Assembly: GCA_023434535.1 (NCBI GenBank)
Contig: JAEYSR010000110.1
Coordinates: forward strand, 1-30,751
DNA: 30,751 nt
Direction: 5' to 3'
DNA from: Actinomycetes bacterium
GTDB lineage: Bacteria > Actinomycetota > Acidimicrobiia > Acidimicrobiales > Microtrichaceae
The position numbers were made by a program, and so were the translations under genes. The notes under the pieces were generated by a model, which did no database searches, was not told the origin of the DNA, and saw only the letters and a program-made list of their open reading frames with translations. Positions 24,379-30,751 of this stretch are shown piece after piece (positions within the stretch are counted from its first letter, which is position 1; every line of letters begins with the position of its first letter).

Positions 24379-24393
24379 ACCGGATTCTCCGGT
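24379..24393 (+). terminator. Possible small hairpin after the WYL gene
   Basis: ACCGGA-TTC-TCCGGT, a perfect 6-bp stem 14 nt past the stop, followed by TGTTCCC. It is weak; the rest of the 138-bp gap to the exporter operon shows no other clear element. Confidence 0.3.
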
Positions 24394-24502
24394 TGTTCCC
24401 AGGTTCCGCGGAGGGCGCTCGCAGATACGCCCGACACCATCGATCCCGTCATCGCGCACCGCTCCCCCGGCGGCGCGCGCCGCGAGCACGACGAGGATCC
24501 AG

Positions 24503-26050
24503 ATGAGCATCGACATGGAGGCCCCACCGCAGGACGGAGCGGGCGCACCGCCGCCCGAGCCGCCGCCCGACGGCGACGCCCGCTCCCGGCGCCGTCCGTC
24601 ACGTCGGACGGCGGTGATCGTCGCGGTCGTCGTGGTCGCCCTGCTCGGCGGAGCCGGCTGGTGGTTCGGGATCCGCAGCTCCGACGGGACGACCACCGCA
24701 GCAACCGGCGGGATGACGCTGGTCGACGAAGCCGTCGAGGTCACCCGGGGCGACATGGCCCAGACCGTGTCCGCCGAGGGAACCGTCGCCGCAGCCGCCA
24801 CCGACGAGCTGAGCTTCTCCTCCGCCGGCACGGTCACCGCCGTGAACGTGGCCGCCGGTGACACGGTGACCGCCGGACAGGTGCTCGCGACCATCGACTC
24901 GGCCGAGCTCGAGGCCGCGGTCGCGTCCGCCGAGGCGGACGTCGCCGATGCCGAGGCCAAGCTGGCCGACGACACCGACGCCGGCGCGTCGGACGAGCAG
25001 ATCGCCGCGGACCAGGCATCGCTCACCTCCACCGAGGACCAGCTGACGAACGCGCAGGAGGCGCTCGCCGGCGCCACGCTCACCGCCACGATCGACGGGA
25101 CCGTCACGCAGGTCGACCTCACCGTCGGCGAGGAGCTCGGCTCCAGCGGGACCGGCGGCACCACGCAGACGGGCACCGGATCCGGTTCGGGCCAGTCCAG
25201 CGCCACGCTCGGATCGTCGTCGAGCACCGCCCAGGTCGGCGGCCAGGGCGGGAGCCAGAGCAGCGGATCCTCCACCAGCTCCGCTCAGATCACCGTCGTC
25301 AGCACCGGCAGCTACACCGTCGAGCTCGCCGTCGACAGCGCCGACATCGACAAGGTCGCGGTCGACCAGGCGGTCACGCTGACCGTGTCCAGCGCATCGA
25401 GCTCCGGCACGACGCAGGGCGGGTTCGGAGGCGGGCCCGGCGGCGGCTTCGGGCCCCCCGGGATGACCACCGACCAGGGCTCGGGCGGCGCCGCCGGGGA
25501 CGACGGCGACTCCGAGGACAGCTCACGACCGAGCACCTCGGCCGACGCCGCCACCGCCACGGGCACCGTCACCGAGGTCGGCAAGGTGGCCGACGCCAGC
25601 TCGGGCGTCGCGTCCTACCCCGTCACCGTCACCTTCACGGCCGACTCGACCGAGTTCTACGTGGGGACCACGGTCGTCGCCGACATCACCACGGCGTCAC
25701 GCACCGACGTGCTGCAGGTCCAGTCCCAGGCGGTCACCACCAGCAACGGCCAGTCACAGGTCACGGTAGCCACGGACGGCACGGCCGACGGCGCCACCGA
25801 GACGAGGACCGTGACCACCGGCGAGACCATCGGTGGCGTCACCGAGATCGTCGACGGCCTCTCCGAAGGGGAGATGGTGATCGTGCAGGTCCCGTCGTTC
25901 GCAGCGGGTCAGGACGGACAGCAGAACCAGATGCCCGGCGGCGGGGAGATGCCGTCCGGCGGCTTCCCCGGCGGAGGCCAGGCACCCGGCGGCTCCTCCG
26001 ACGGCGGCACGAGCTCCCAGGGCAGCGCCTCGACCGGATCGGGGAGCTGA
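24503..26050 (+). CDS. MacA/HlyD-type periplasmic adaptor subunit (adaptor 1)
   Basis: 515 residues. Proline-rich cytoplasmic start, Arg-rich stop-transfer, and one membrane helix at about 36-56 (AVIVAVVVVALLGGAGWWFG). Outside: first lipoyl half (GTVTAVNVAAGDTVTAGQVLATIDSAELE), a short Ala/Asp-rich helical hairpin (about 135-190), the second lipoyl half (ATIDGTVTQVDLTVGEELG), a Gly/Ser-rich insert, then beta-barrel and membrane-proximal domains (VDKA-like strand, FYVGTTVVADITT). A further insert, GGFGGGPGGGFGPPGM, and the tail QMPGGGEMPSGGFPGGGQAP are Met/Gly/Pro-rich. It would link the MacB-type transporter to an extracellular partner. It is first in the operon; the ATPase start is 1 nt after its stop. 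Confidence 0.88.
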   Translation: MSIDMEAPPQDGAGAPPPEPPPDGDARSRRRPSRRTAVIVAVVVVALLGGAGWWFGIRSSDGTTTAATGGMTLVDEAVEVTRGDMAQTVSAEGTVAAAATDELSFSSAGTVTAVNVAAGDTVTAGQVLATIDSAELEAAVASAEADVADAEAKLADDTDAGASDEQIAADQASLTSTEDQLTNAQEALAGATLTATIDGTVTQVDLTVGEELGSSGTGGTTQTGTGSGSGQSSATLGSSSSTAQVGGQGGSQSSGSSTSSAQITVVSTGSYTVELAVDSADIDKVAVDQAVTLTVSSASSSGTTQGGFGGGPGGGFGPPGMTTDQGSGGAAGDDGDSEDSSRPSTSADAATATGTVTEVGKVADASSGVASYPVTVTFTADSTEFYVGTTVVADITTASRTDVLQVQSQAVTTSNGQSQVTVATDGTADGATETRTVTTGETIGGVTEIVDGLSEGEMVIVQVPSFAAGQDGQQNQMPGGGEMPSGGFPGGGQAPGGSSDGGTSSQGSASTGSGS

Positions 26051-26051
26051 C

Positions 26052-26822
26052 ATGAGCGCACCCGCCGTGATGAGCCCACCGCCCGTGGGTCCCCGGGAGC
26101 CGTCGACGCCTCCGGTCCTGGAGCTGTCGCACATCTCCAAGCTGTACCGCACCGGTCCGGTCGAGGTCGCCGCGCTGCGCGACGTCTCGGTGCGCATCGA
26201 GCGCAACGAGTACGTCGCGATCATCGGACCGTCCGGCTCCGGCAAGTCGACGCTCATGCACATCCTGGGCTGCCTCGACGTGCCGAGCTCCGGCACCTTC
26301 CACCTGGTCGGCCACGACGTCGCCTCCCTCGACGAGGACCACCTGGCCGACGTCCGCAACCTGTTCATCGGCTTCGTGTTCCAGCAGTTCAACCTGCTGA
26401 CCTACCTGCCGGCCTGGCGCAACGTCGAGCTCCCGCTGATCTACGCAGGCGTGGGGCGGGCCGAGCGAAGGGAGCGCTCGCTCGCCGCGCTCGACCGCGT
26501 CGGGCTGGCCGACCGGGCCGACCACAAGCCCGGCGAGCTGTCCGGCGGCCAGCAGCAGCGGGTCGCGATCGCCAGGGCGCTCGTCACCCGGCCGGCGCTG
26601 ATCCTGGCCGACGAGCCCACCGGGAACCTCGACTCGTCCGCCACCGAGGAGGTCCTCGACGTGCTCGACGGTCTCCACCGTGACGGGTCGACGATCGTGC
26701 TGATCACCCACGAGACCGACGTCGCGGCCCGCTCCGAGCGCACCATCGAGATCCGCGACGGCGCCATCTGGCAGCCCGCCGAGGGCGACACCGCCAGTGC
26801 GCTCAGGGAGGTCCTGTCGTGA
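26052..26822 (+). CDS. MacB/LolD-type ABC transporter ATPase
   Basis: 256 residues with every ABC motif: Walker A GPSGSGKST (59-67), Q-loop Gln111 in FVFQQFNLL, signature LSGGQQQR (163-170), Walker B LILADEP (183-189) and switch His220 (LITHE). The pattern is that of MacB/LolD/FtsE ATPases that drive mechanotransmission rather than transmembrane import. GGGGAG inside the end of the preceding gene serves as ribosome site. Its stop overlaps the permease GTG by four bases. It is probably a soluble homodimer bound to the permease. Confidence 0.95.
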   Translation: MSAPAVMSPPPVGPREPSTPPVLELSHISKLYRTGPVEVAALRDVSVRIERNEYVAIIGPSGSGKSTLMHILGCLDVPSSGTFHLVGHDVASLDEDHLADVRNLFIGFVFQQFNLLTYLPAWRNVELPLIYAGVGRAERRERSLAALDRVGLADRADHKPGELSGGQQQRVAIARALVTRPALILADEPTGNLDSSATEEVLDVLDGLHRDGSTIVLITHETDVAARSERTIEIRDGAIWQPAEGDTASALREVLS

Positions 26823-28054
26823 ACTGGTCCGACACCATCCGCACCGCGGGCGACGCCGTCCGGACCCACCGCCTGCGGTCCGCCCTGACCATGCTGGGGA
26901 TCCTGATCGGCATCACCGCCGTGGTGCTCACCGTCGGACTCGGCGCCGGCGCCAAGGCCGACATCCAGGACCAGATCGACGAGCTGGGCACCAACGTCCT
27001 CGTCGTCTCCCCCGGCAGCTCGACCGACAGCTCCGGAGCCCGCGGCGGCTTCGGGACGGCGAGCACCCTCACCACCGGGGACGCCGCATCCCTGGCCTCC
27101 GACGACGTGGCGCCCGACATCGCCGCCGTCGCACCCGTCGCGACCACCTCCGGCTCGCTCGTCGCCGGGACGACCAACTGGACCACCACCCTGACCGGCG
27201 CCACGGCGGACTGGACGACCGTCCGCTCCCGTGGCGTCAGCGAGGGCCGCTTCCTCACCGACGCCGACGAGGCCTCCTCGGCCGCGGTCGTCGTCCTCGG
27301 CCCCGACACCGCGACGGAGCTGTTCGGATCGGCGGCATCCGCGGTCGGCCAGACCGTCTCCTACGGCGGCACGACGCTGGAGGTCGTCGGTGTGCTGGAC
27401 GAGCTCAGCTCCTCCGACAGCACGACGAACAACGACATGGCGCTCGTCCCGCTCTCCACCTACCAGCAACGACTGGTCGGTGGGGCCGACCGCGAGGCGG
27501 TCAGCTCCATCTACATCAAGGCCGCGTCGTCGGAGTCCCTGTCCGCCGCCTACCAGGAGGCGGACGCCGCGTTGCTGGCGCTCCACGGGATCTCGAGCGC
27601 GGACGACGCCGACTTCTCCATCGCGACCCAGGAGTCGATCCTGACCGCCGCCAGCTCGGTCGACGACACGATGACGCTGATGCTCGGCGGGATCGCGGTG
27701 ATCTCGCTGCTGGTCGGCGGGATCGGCGTGATGAACATCATGCTCGTGTCGGTGACCGAGCGTATCCGCGAGATCGGCCTCCGCAAGGCCGTCGGCGGAC
27801 GGCCCCGGCTCATCCGCCGGCAGTTCCTGGCCGAGGCCACGATCCTCGGACTGGCCGGCGGCGTGCTCGGCGTCCTGCTCGGCGTCCTCGGAGCGTTCGT
27901 CCTCGACGAGCTCGTCGGCTCCCGGGTGATCCTCTCGGTCCCCGTCGCACTTCTCGCCATCGCCATCGCCATGGGCATCGGCGTGGGCTTCGGGGTGTAC
28001 CCCGCCTCCCGCGCCGCCCGGCTGGCCCCGATCGACGCCCTCAGGAGCGAATGA
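26819..28054 (+). CDS. MacB/FtsX-type ABC transporter permease
   Basis: 411 residues from GTG 26819. An N-terminal helix with the family motif RSALTMLGILIGITAVVLTVGLGAGAK is followed by a large extracytoplasmic domain (about 50-285), then three helices. The hallmark coupling segment GGIGVMNIMLVSVTERIREI plus GLRKAVGG and RRQFLAEA is intact. It ends with YPASRAARLAPIDALRSE, the typical MacB closing motif. It works with the ATPase as a homodimer to push substrates outward through the adaptor(s); the substrate is unknown. Its last codons contain AGGAG, the ribosome site of adaptor 2, and the two genes overlap. Confidence 0.94.
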   Translation: MNWSDTIRTAGDAVRTHRLRSALTMLGILIGITAVVLTVGLGAGAKADIQDQIDELGTNVLVVSPGSSTDSSGARGGFGTASTLTTGDAASLASDDVAPDIAAVAPVATTSGSLVAGTTNWTTTLTGATADWTTVRSRGVSEGRFLTDADEASSAAVVVLGPDTATELFGSAASAVGQTVSYGGTTLEVVGVLDELSSSDSTTNNDMALVPLSTYQQRLVGGADREAVSSIYIKAASSESLSAAYQEADAALLALHGISSADDADFSIATQESILTAASSVDDTMTLMLGGIAVISLLVGGIGVMNIMLVSVTERIREIGLRKAVGGRPRLIRRQFLAEATILGLAGGVLGVLLGVLGAFVLDELVGSRVILSVPVALLAIAIAMGIGVGFGVYPASRAARLAPIDALRSE

Positions 28055-29925
28055 TGACGTCCCACGGTTCCTCCGACCCCAGCCCCCTCGACCCGGTGCT
28101 CGGCAGTGCCCATCGGAACGACGGCACCAGCCAGAACGACAGCCCAGGCCTGAACGACAGCCCAGGCCTGAACGACAGCGTCTCCCGACGCGTCGACGCC
28201 CTGTTCAGCGAGTCCACCGCGTCCGAGGTCGGCCACCGGCGACGTCGCGGACGCGCCAGGAAGGCCGTCGTGGCCGGCGTGGTCGTCACGTCGCTCGTGG
28301 CTGGTGCGGTCTGGGCGAACCTCGCCTCCGGCGACGCCGTCGGCAACTACCGGACGGCCACCGTGGGCCTGCACGACGTGTCGCAGCAGCTCACCGGCGT
28401 CGCGACGATCGAGCCGGTGACGCAGGCCGCGGTGGCGTTCCCCGTGGCCGGGACCGTGGCCACCGTGGACGTCGCCGTCGGCGACACCGTCACCGTGGGC
28501 CAGCAGCTCGCCGCGCTCGACACCGCGAGCCTGGTCCAGGACCTGAACGAGCGGACCGCAACGCTGGCCCAGGCCGAGCTGAACCTCTCCAAGGCGCTCG
28601 CCGGTGAGTCGGTGACGACGTCGGGAGGCGGCTCCGGAGGCGCGGGCGGCTCCGCGGGCTCCATGAGCACGGCGAGCGTGACCACCTCCACGGCCACGGC
28701 CGTCCTCGCCGCCATCTCCGTCGCACAGGCCGACGGCGGGGCGTCGGCGACCGGCACCGCCGGCTCGCCGGAGCTGGTCGCGGCCCGTCAGGCCGTCGTC
28801 GACGCCCAGGCGGCGGTCGACACCGCTCTCGTCGCGTCGCAGGCGGCGATGGACTCGGCGACCGCCGTGTGCGCCGACATCGGGACCTCGGACGGGACCG
28901 ATCCAACGACCTCGACCACCACCACCCCGGCCGACGGAGTGCAGGCCTGCGTGTCGGCGCTGACCGCGGTGCAGGCCGCCCAGGCCGACGTCGCGGCCGC
29001 CCAGGCCGCGCTCGCCACCGCGGCCACGACCCTCGACGACCTCCTCGCCTCGACCACGACCGGCACCTCCACCGGCGGCGGGTCGACGGGGGCGACCGGG
29101 TCCGCCGGGACCAGCCCGGCCGGTGCCGGCAGCACGGCCGGATCAGGCACCTCCGGGGCGTCGGGCACGAGCTCGACCGACACGGTGTCGTCGGAGGACC
29201 TCATCGCCGCGCAGAAGGCTGTCGACGCCGCCCAGCTGGAGGTGGCCGTCGCCGAGCAGGCGATCGCCCAGGCCACCGTCGTCAGCCCGATCGCCGGCAC
29301 CGTCGTGTCGGTCGGGATCGCCGTCGGCGACTCCGCCGAGTCCGGGTCATCGACCCAGAACGTCATCGTCCAGGGCGTCGACGGTCTCGAGGCGGTCACC
29401 ACCGTCGCGGTCGACCAGGTCAGCGACGTCCGCATCGGGCAGGCCGCGACCGTCGTCCCGGACGGCGGTACCGACACGCTCCACGGCACGGTCGTCGCCA
29501 TCTCCGGCTCGCCGGACCCCGACTCGACGACCACCTCCTACCGGGTCACGATCGGCCTGTCGGAACCCGGCGTCGACCTGGGCAACGGCTCCACGGGAGC
29601 TGTCACCATCACCACCGACGGCGCCACCTCCGCTCTCGCCGTCCCGACGTCCGCCGTGACGACCGATGGTGACAGCTCCACCGTGACGGTCCTCGACGGA
29701 TCGTCGACGAAGGAGGTCGACGTCACGGTCGGCGCCGTCGGCGAGCAGTGGACCCAGATCACCGACGGTGTGGAAGAGGGCCAGCGGGTGGTCCTCGCGG
29801 ACCTCGACGCCGCCCTGCCCAGCGCGGCCACCTCGAGCTCGAGCAGCAGCTCGGACAGCACCGGGTTCGGCGGCGGCCAGATGCCGAGCGGTGGCCCGCC
29901 GGCCGGTTTCGGCCCGCGCAACTGA
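28054..29925 (+). CDS. Second MacA/HlyD-type adaptor with long low-complexity hairpin (adaptor 2)
   Basis: 623 residues from ATG 28054, which has AGGAG at 6-nt spacing; the ATG just before (28051) is too close. The cytoplasmic start contains an 18-bp-repeat-encoded segment (NDSPGLNDSPGLND). One membrane helix lies at about 71-91. Then come the first lipoyl half (GTVATVDVAVGDTVTVGQQLAALDT) and a very long helical region rich in Ala/Gln/Asp. That region is interrupted by Gly/Ser/Thr stretches and carries Cys273 and Cys298. The second lipoyl half (ATVVSPIAGTVVSVGIAVGD) and beta-barrel strands follow, and a tail GGGQMPSGGPPAGFGPRN. It differs clearly from adaptor 1, so the operon encodes two unlike adaptors for one transporter. 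Confidence 0.86.
   Translation: MTSHGSSDPSPLDPVLGSAHRNDGTSQNDSPGLNDSPGLNDSVSRRVDALFSESTASEVGHRRRRGRARKAVVAGVVVTSLVAGAVWANLASGDAVGNYRTATVGLHDVSQQLTGVATIEPVTQAAVAFPVAGTVATVDVAVGDTVTVGQQLAALDTASLVQDLNERTATLAQAELNLSKALAGESVTTSGGGSGGAGGSAGSMSTASVTTSTATAVLAAISVAQADGGASATGTAGSPELVAARQAVVDAQAAVDTALVASQAAMDSATAVCADIGTSDGTDPTTSTTTTPADGVQACVSALTAVQAAQADVAAAQAALATAATTLDDLLASTTTGTSTGGGSTGATGSAGTSPAGAGSTAGSGTSGASGTSSTDTVSSEDLIAAQKAVDAAQLEVAVAEQAIAQATVVSPIAGTVVSVGIAVGDSAESGSSTQNVIVQGVDGLEAVTTVAVDQVSDVRIGQAATVVPDGGTDTLHGTVVAISGSPDPDSTTTSYRVTIGLSEPGVDLGNGSTGAVTITTDGATSALAVPTSAVTTDGDSSTVTVLDGSSTKEVDVTVGAVGEQWTQITDGVEEGQRVVLADLDAALPSAATSSSSSSSDSTGFGGGQMPSGGPPAGFGPRN
28135..28179. repeat. 18-bp in-frame tandem repeat in adaptor 2
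   Basis: AACGACAGCCCAGGCCTG at 28135-28152 and 28153-28170, identical, plus a 9-base partial copy. It encodes Asn-Asp-Ser-Pro-Gly-Leu repeats in the cytoplasmic N-terminus. Confidence 0.85.
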
Positions 29926-29937
29926 CGCGCCCGCGCC

Positions 29938-29990
29938 GGTCGGCGTCAGGTCCGGGCACCTGAGAGGCGTCTCGGACCTGGGAGCCGACC
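29938..29990 (+). terminator. Nested hairpin after the exporter genes
   Basis: Outer arms GGTCGGC/GCCGACC (29938-29944, 29984-29990) and inner arms CAGGTCCG/CGGACCTG (29947-29954, 29973-29980) are perfect. A small AGA/TCT stem can form at the tip. It lies 12 nt past the adaptor 2 stop and about 100 nt before the lipoprotein start. No T-tract follows; it may attenuate rather than end transcription. Confidence 0.5.
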
Positions 29991-30087
29991 CGGCCCGTTC
30001 ACGGCCCGCTCCCAGCTGCGGCCGCCACCTTGGAACCACTCGAACACACCGCTCCGACGAGCGGAGCGACCCACAGGAGCACACCTC

Positions 30088-30726
30088 ATGACCTCGAACA
30101 GCTCAACCGAACCGACCCTCGGCACATCCCCTGCGGGCAGGGAGCGCGGCCCCCGACTGCGTCGATGGCGCTTGGCGCTCGTGCCAGTCGCGCTCATGAC
30201 CCCGGTGGCCATGGTGGCCTGCGACAGCTCCGAGGCCAGCACCGGCAACGGCAACCAGAGCGCCGAGTCGAACGGGAACGCGGCGAACGGCTCCACCGAC
30301 GGGAACGGACCCGGCGGCATCGACACCGCAGCCATGGAGGCCTACACCTCGTGCCTCGCCGACAACGGCGTGACGCTGCCCGAGCGGGGCGAGGGCGGCG
30401 AGGGCGGACCCGGCATGGGCCAGCCGCCGGCCGGCGAGGACGGCGAGCGTCCGGCCCCGCCGGAAGGGGCGCAGGACGGCGAGATGCCGGAGCCGCCCGC
30501 CGACGGCCAGGCGCCCCCGGACGGACAGGGCGGGCCCGGTGGCGGCGCCATGTTCGGCCTCGACACCTCCGACGCGACCGTCGCCGCAGCGATCGAGGCC
30601 TGCGCCGACCTGGCGCCCGAGATGCCCCAGGGCGGACCCGGCGGCCAGGGCCGGCAGGGCGGCCAGGCCCCGGGCGATCAGCAGGACGACGGATCGACGA
30701 CGAGCACGACGGTCGCGACGTCGTGA
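30088..30726 (+). CDS. Small Gly/Pro/Met-rich lipoprotein associated with the MacB-type exporter
   Basis: 212 residues. N-terminal Arg-rich segment, hydrophobic core ALVPVALMTPVAMVAC with Cys45 as the likely lipidation site. After an Asn/Gly/Ser linker come two conserved-looking blocks, AAMEAYTSCLADNGVTLPE and DATVAAAIEACADLAPEMP. They are separated and followed by Gly/Pro/Glu-rich low-complexity sequence with repeated MPEPP and GQAP motifs. A paired-Cys pattern of this kind (xCxxDNGV … xACxxL) occurs in actinobacterial secreted proteins encoded beside MacB-type exporters. Function is not known; it may be substrate, chaperone or outer partner. AGGAG at 8-nt spacing supports the start. Its stop lies within an 8-bp tandem repeat. 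Confidence 0.82.
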   Translation: MTSNSSTEPTLGTSPAGRERGPRLRRWRLALVPVALMTPVAMVACDSSEASTGNGNQSAESNGNAANGSTDGNGPGGIDTAAMEAYTSCLADNGVTLPERGEGGEGGPGMGQPPAGEDGERPAPPEGAQDGEMPEPPADGQAPPDGQGGPGGGAMFGLDTSDATVAAAIEACADLAPEMPQGGPGGQGRQGGQAPGDQQDDGSTTSTTVATS

Positions 30727-30751
30727 CCTCGTGACCTCGTGACCTCGTGAC
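30721..30751. repeat. 8-bp tandem repeat at the right edge
   Basis: TCGTGACC repeated 3.9 times to the last base of the window, so the true copy number is unknown. It begins at the stop codon of the lipoprotein gene. Each unit contains TGA, and because 8 is not a multiple of 3, successive units place stops in all three frames. Confidence 0.85.

Overview
The window is very GC-rich, gene-dense actinobacterial DNA. The evidence is strong G/C preference at third codon positions, GTG starts with 4-base GTGA stop-start overlaps, a predicted F420 (deazaflavin)-dependent enzyme, a mycothiol-type DinB-fold enzyme (TIGR03086 type), and several start codons sitting 6 bases after a TANNNT box (leaderless style). 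An environmental lineage such as Acidimicrobiia would fit, but nothing here fixes the genus. No rRNA, tRNA, CRISPR array, transposase or integrase was recognised, and no gap without a gene exceeds about 200 bases.

Layout. 1-1871 (-): 3' truncated, extremely Gly-rich PKD/beta-helix lipoprotein resembling PE_PGRS repeats. 2000-2632 (-): DinB/DUF664 protein. 2830-5021 (+): NfeD-like protein overlapping a flotillin, the YuaF-FloT arrangement. 5115-7039 (-): DUF1295 membrane protein and an alpha/beta hydrolase. 7078-8259 (-): secreted delta-60 beta-propeller. 8461-10741 (-): CocE-type hydrolase lipoprotein with an apparent 3' frameshift. 10915-13380 (+): flippase-like membrane protein with an embedded degenerate kinase. 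13385-14987: four-enzyme neighbourhood including DDN-like, PPOX-like and limonene-epoxide-hydrolase-like proteins, with one gene further on. 15120-17167 (-): YncE-type propeller lipoprotein and a nitroreductase. 17211-17333: two near-identical 52-bp palindromic repeats.

17343-20833 is a compact regulated module. An SDR and a Baeyer-Villiger-type monooxygenase diverge from a 28-bp inverted repeat that appears to contain a promoter; a TetR regulator overlaps the monooxygenase end. The 3' end of tetR (83 bp) recurs at 21764-21846, on the far side of a ycnI-type gene, where it also supplies the last codons of an antisense ComB-like gene. 22628-24364: TIGR03086 protein and WYL regulator diverging around a second palindrome.

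24503-30726 (+) is a tripartite-type exporter operon: adaptor, MacB-type ATPase, MacB-type permease, a second different adaptor, then a small lipoprotein. The adaptors and lipoprotein share Met/Gly/Pro-rich low-complexity segments. The window ends inside an 8-bp tandem repeat.

Most interesting for follow-up: the self-contained SDR/monooxygenase/TetR switch; the duplicated tetR 3' end around ycnI; the paired 52-bp palindromes; the pseudokinase-flippase fusion; and the two-adaptor MacB operon.
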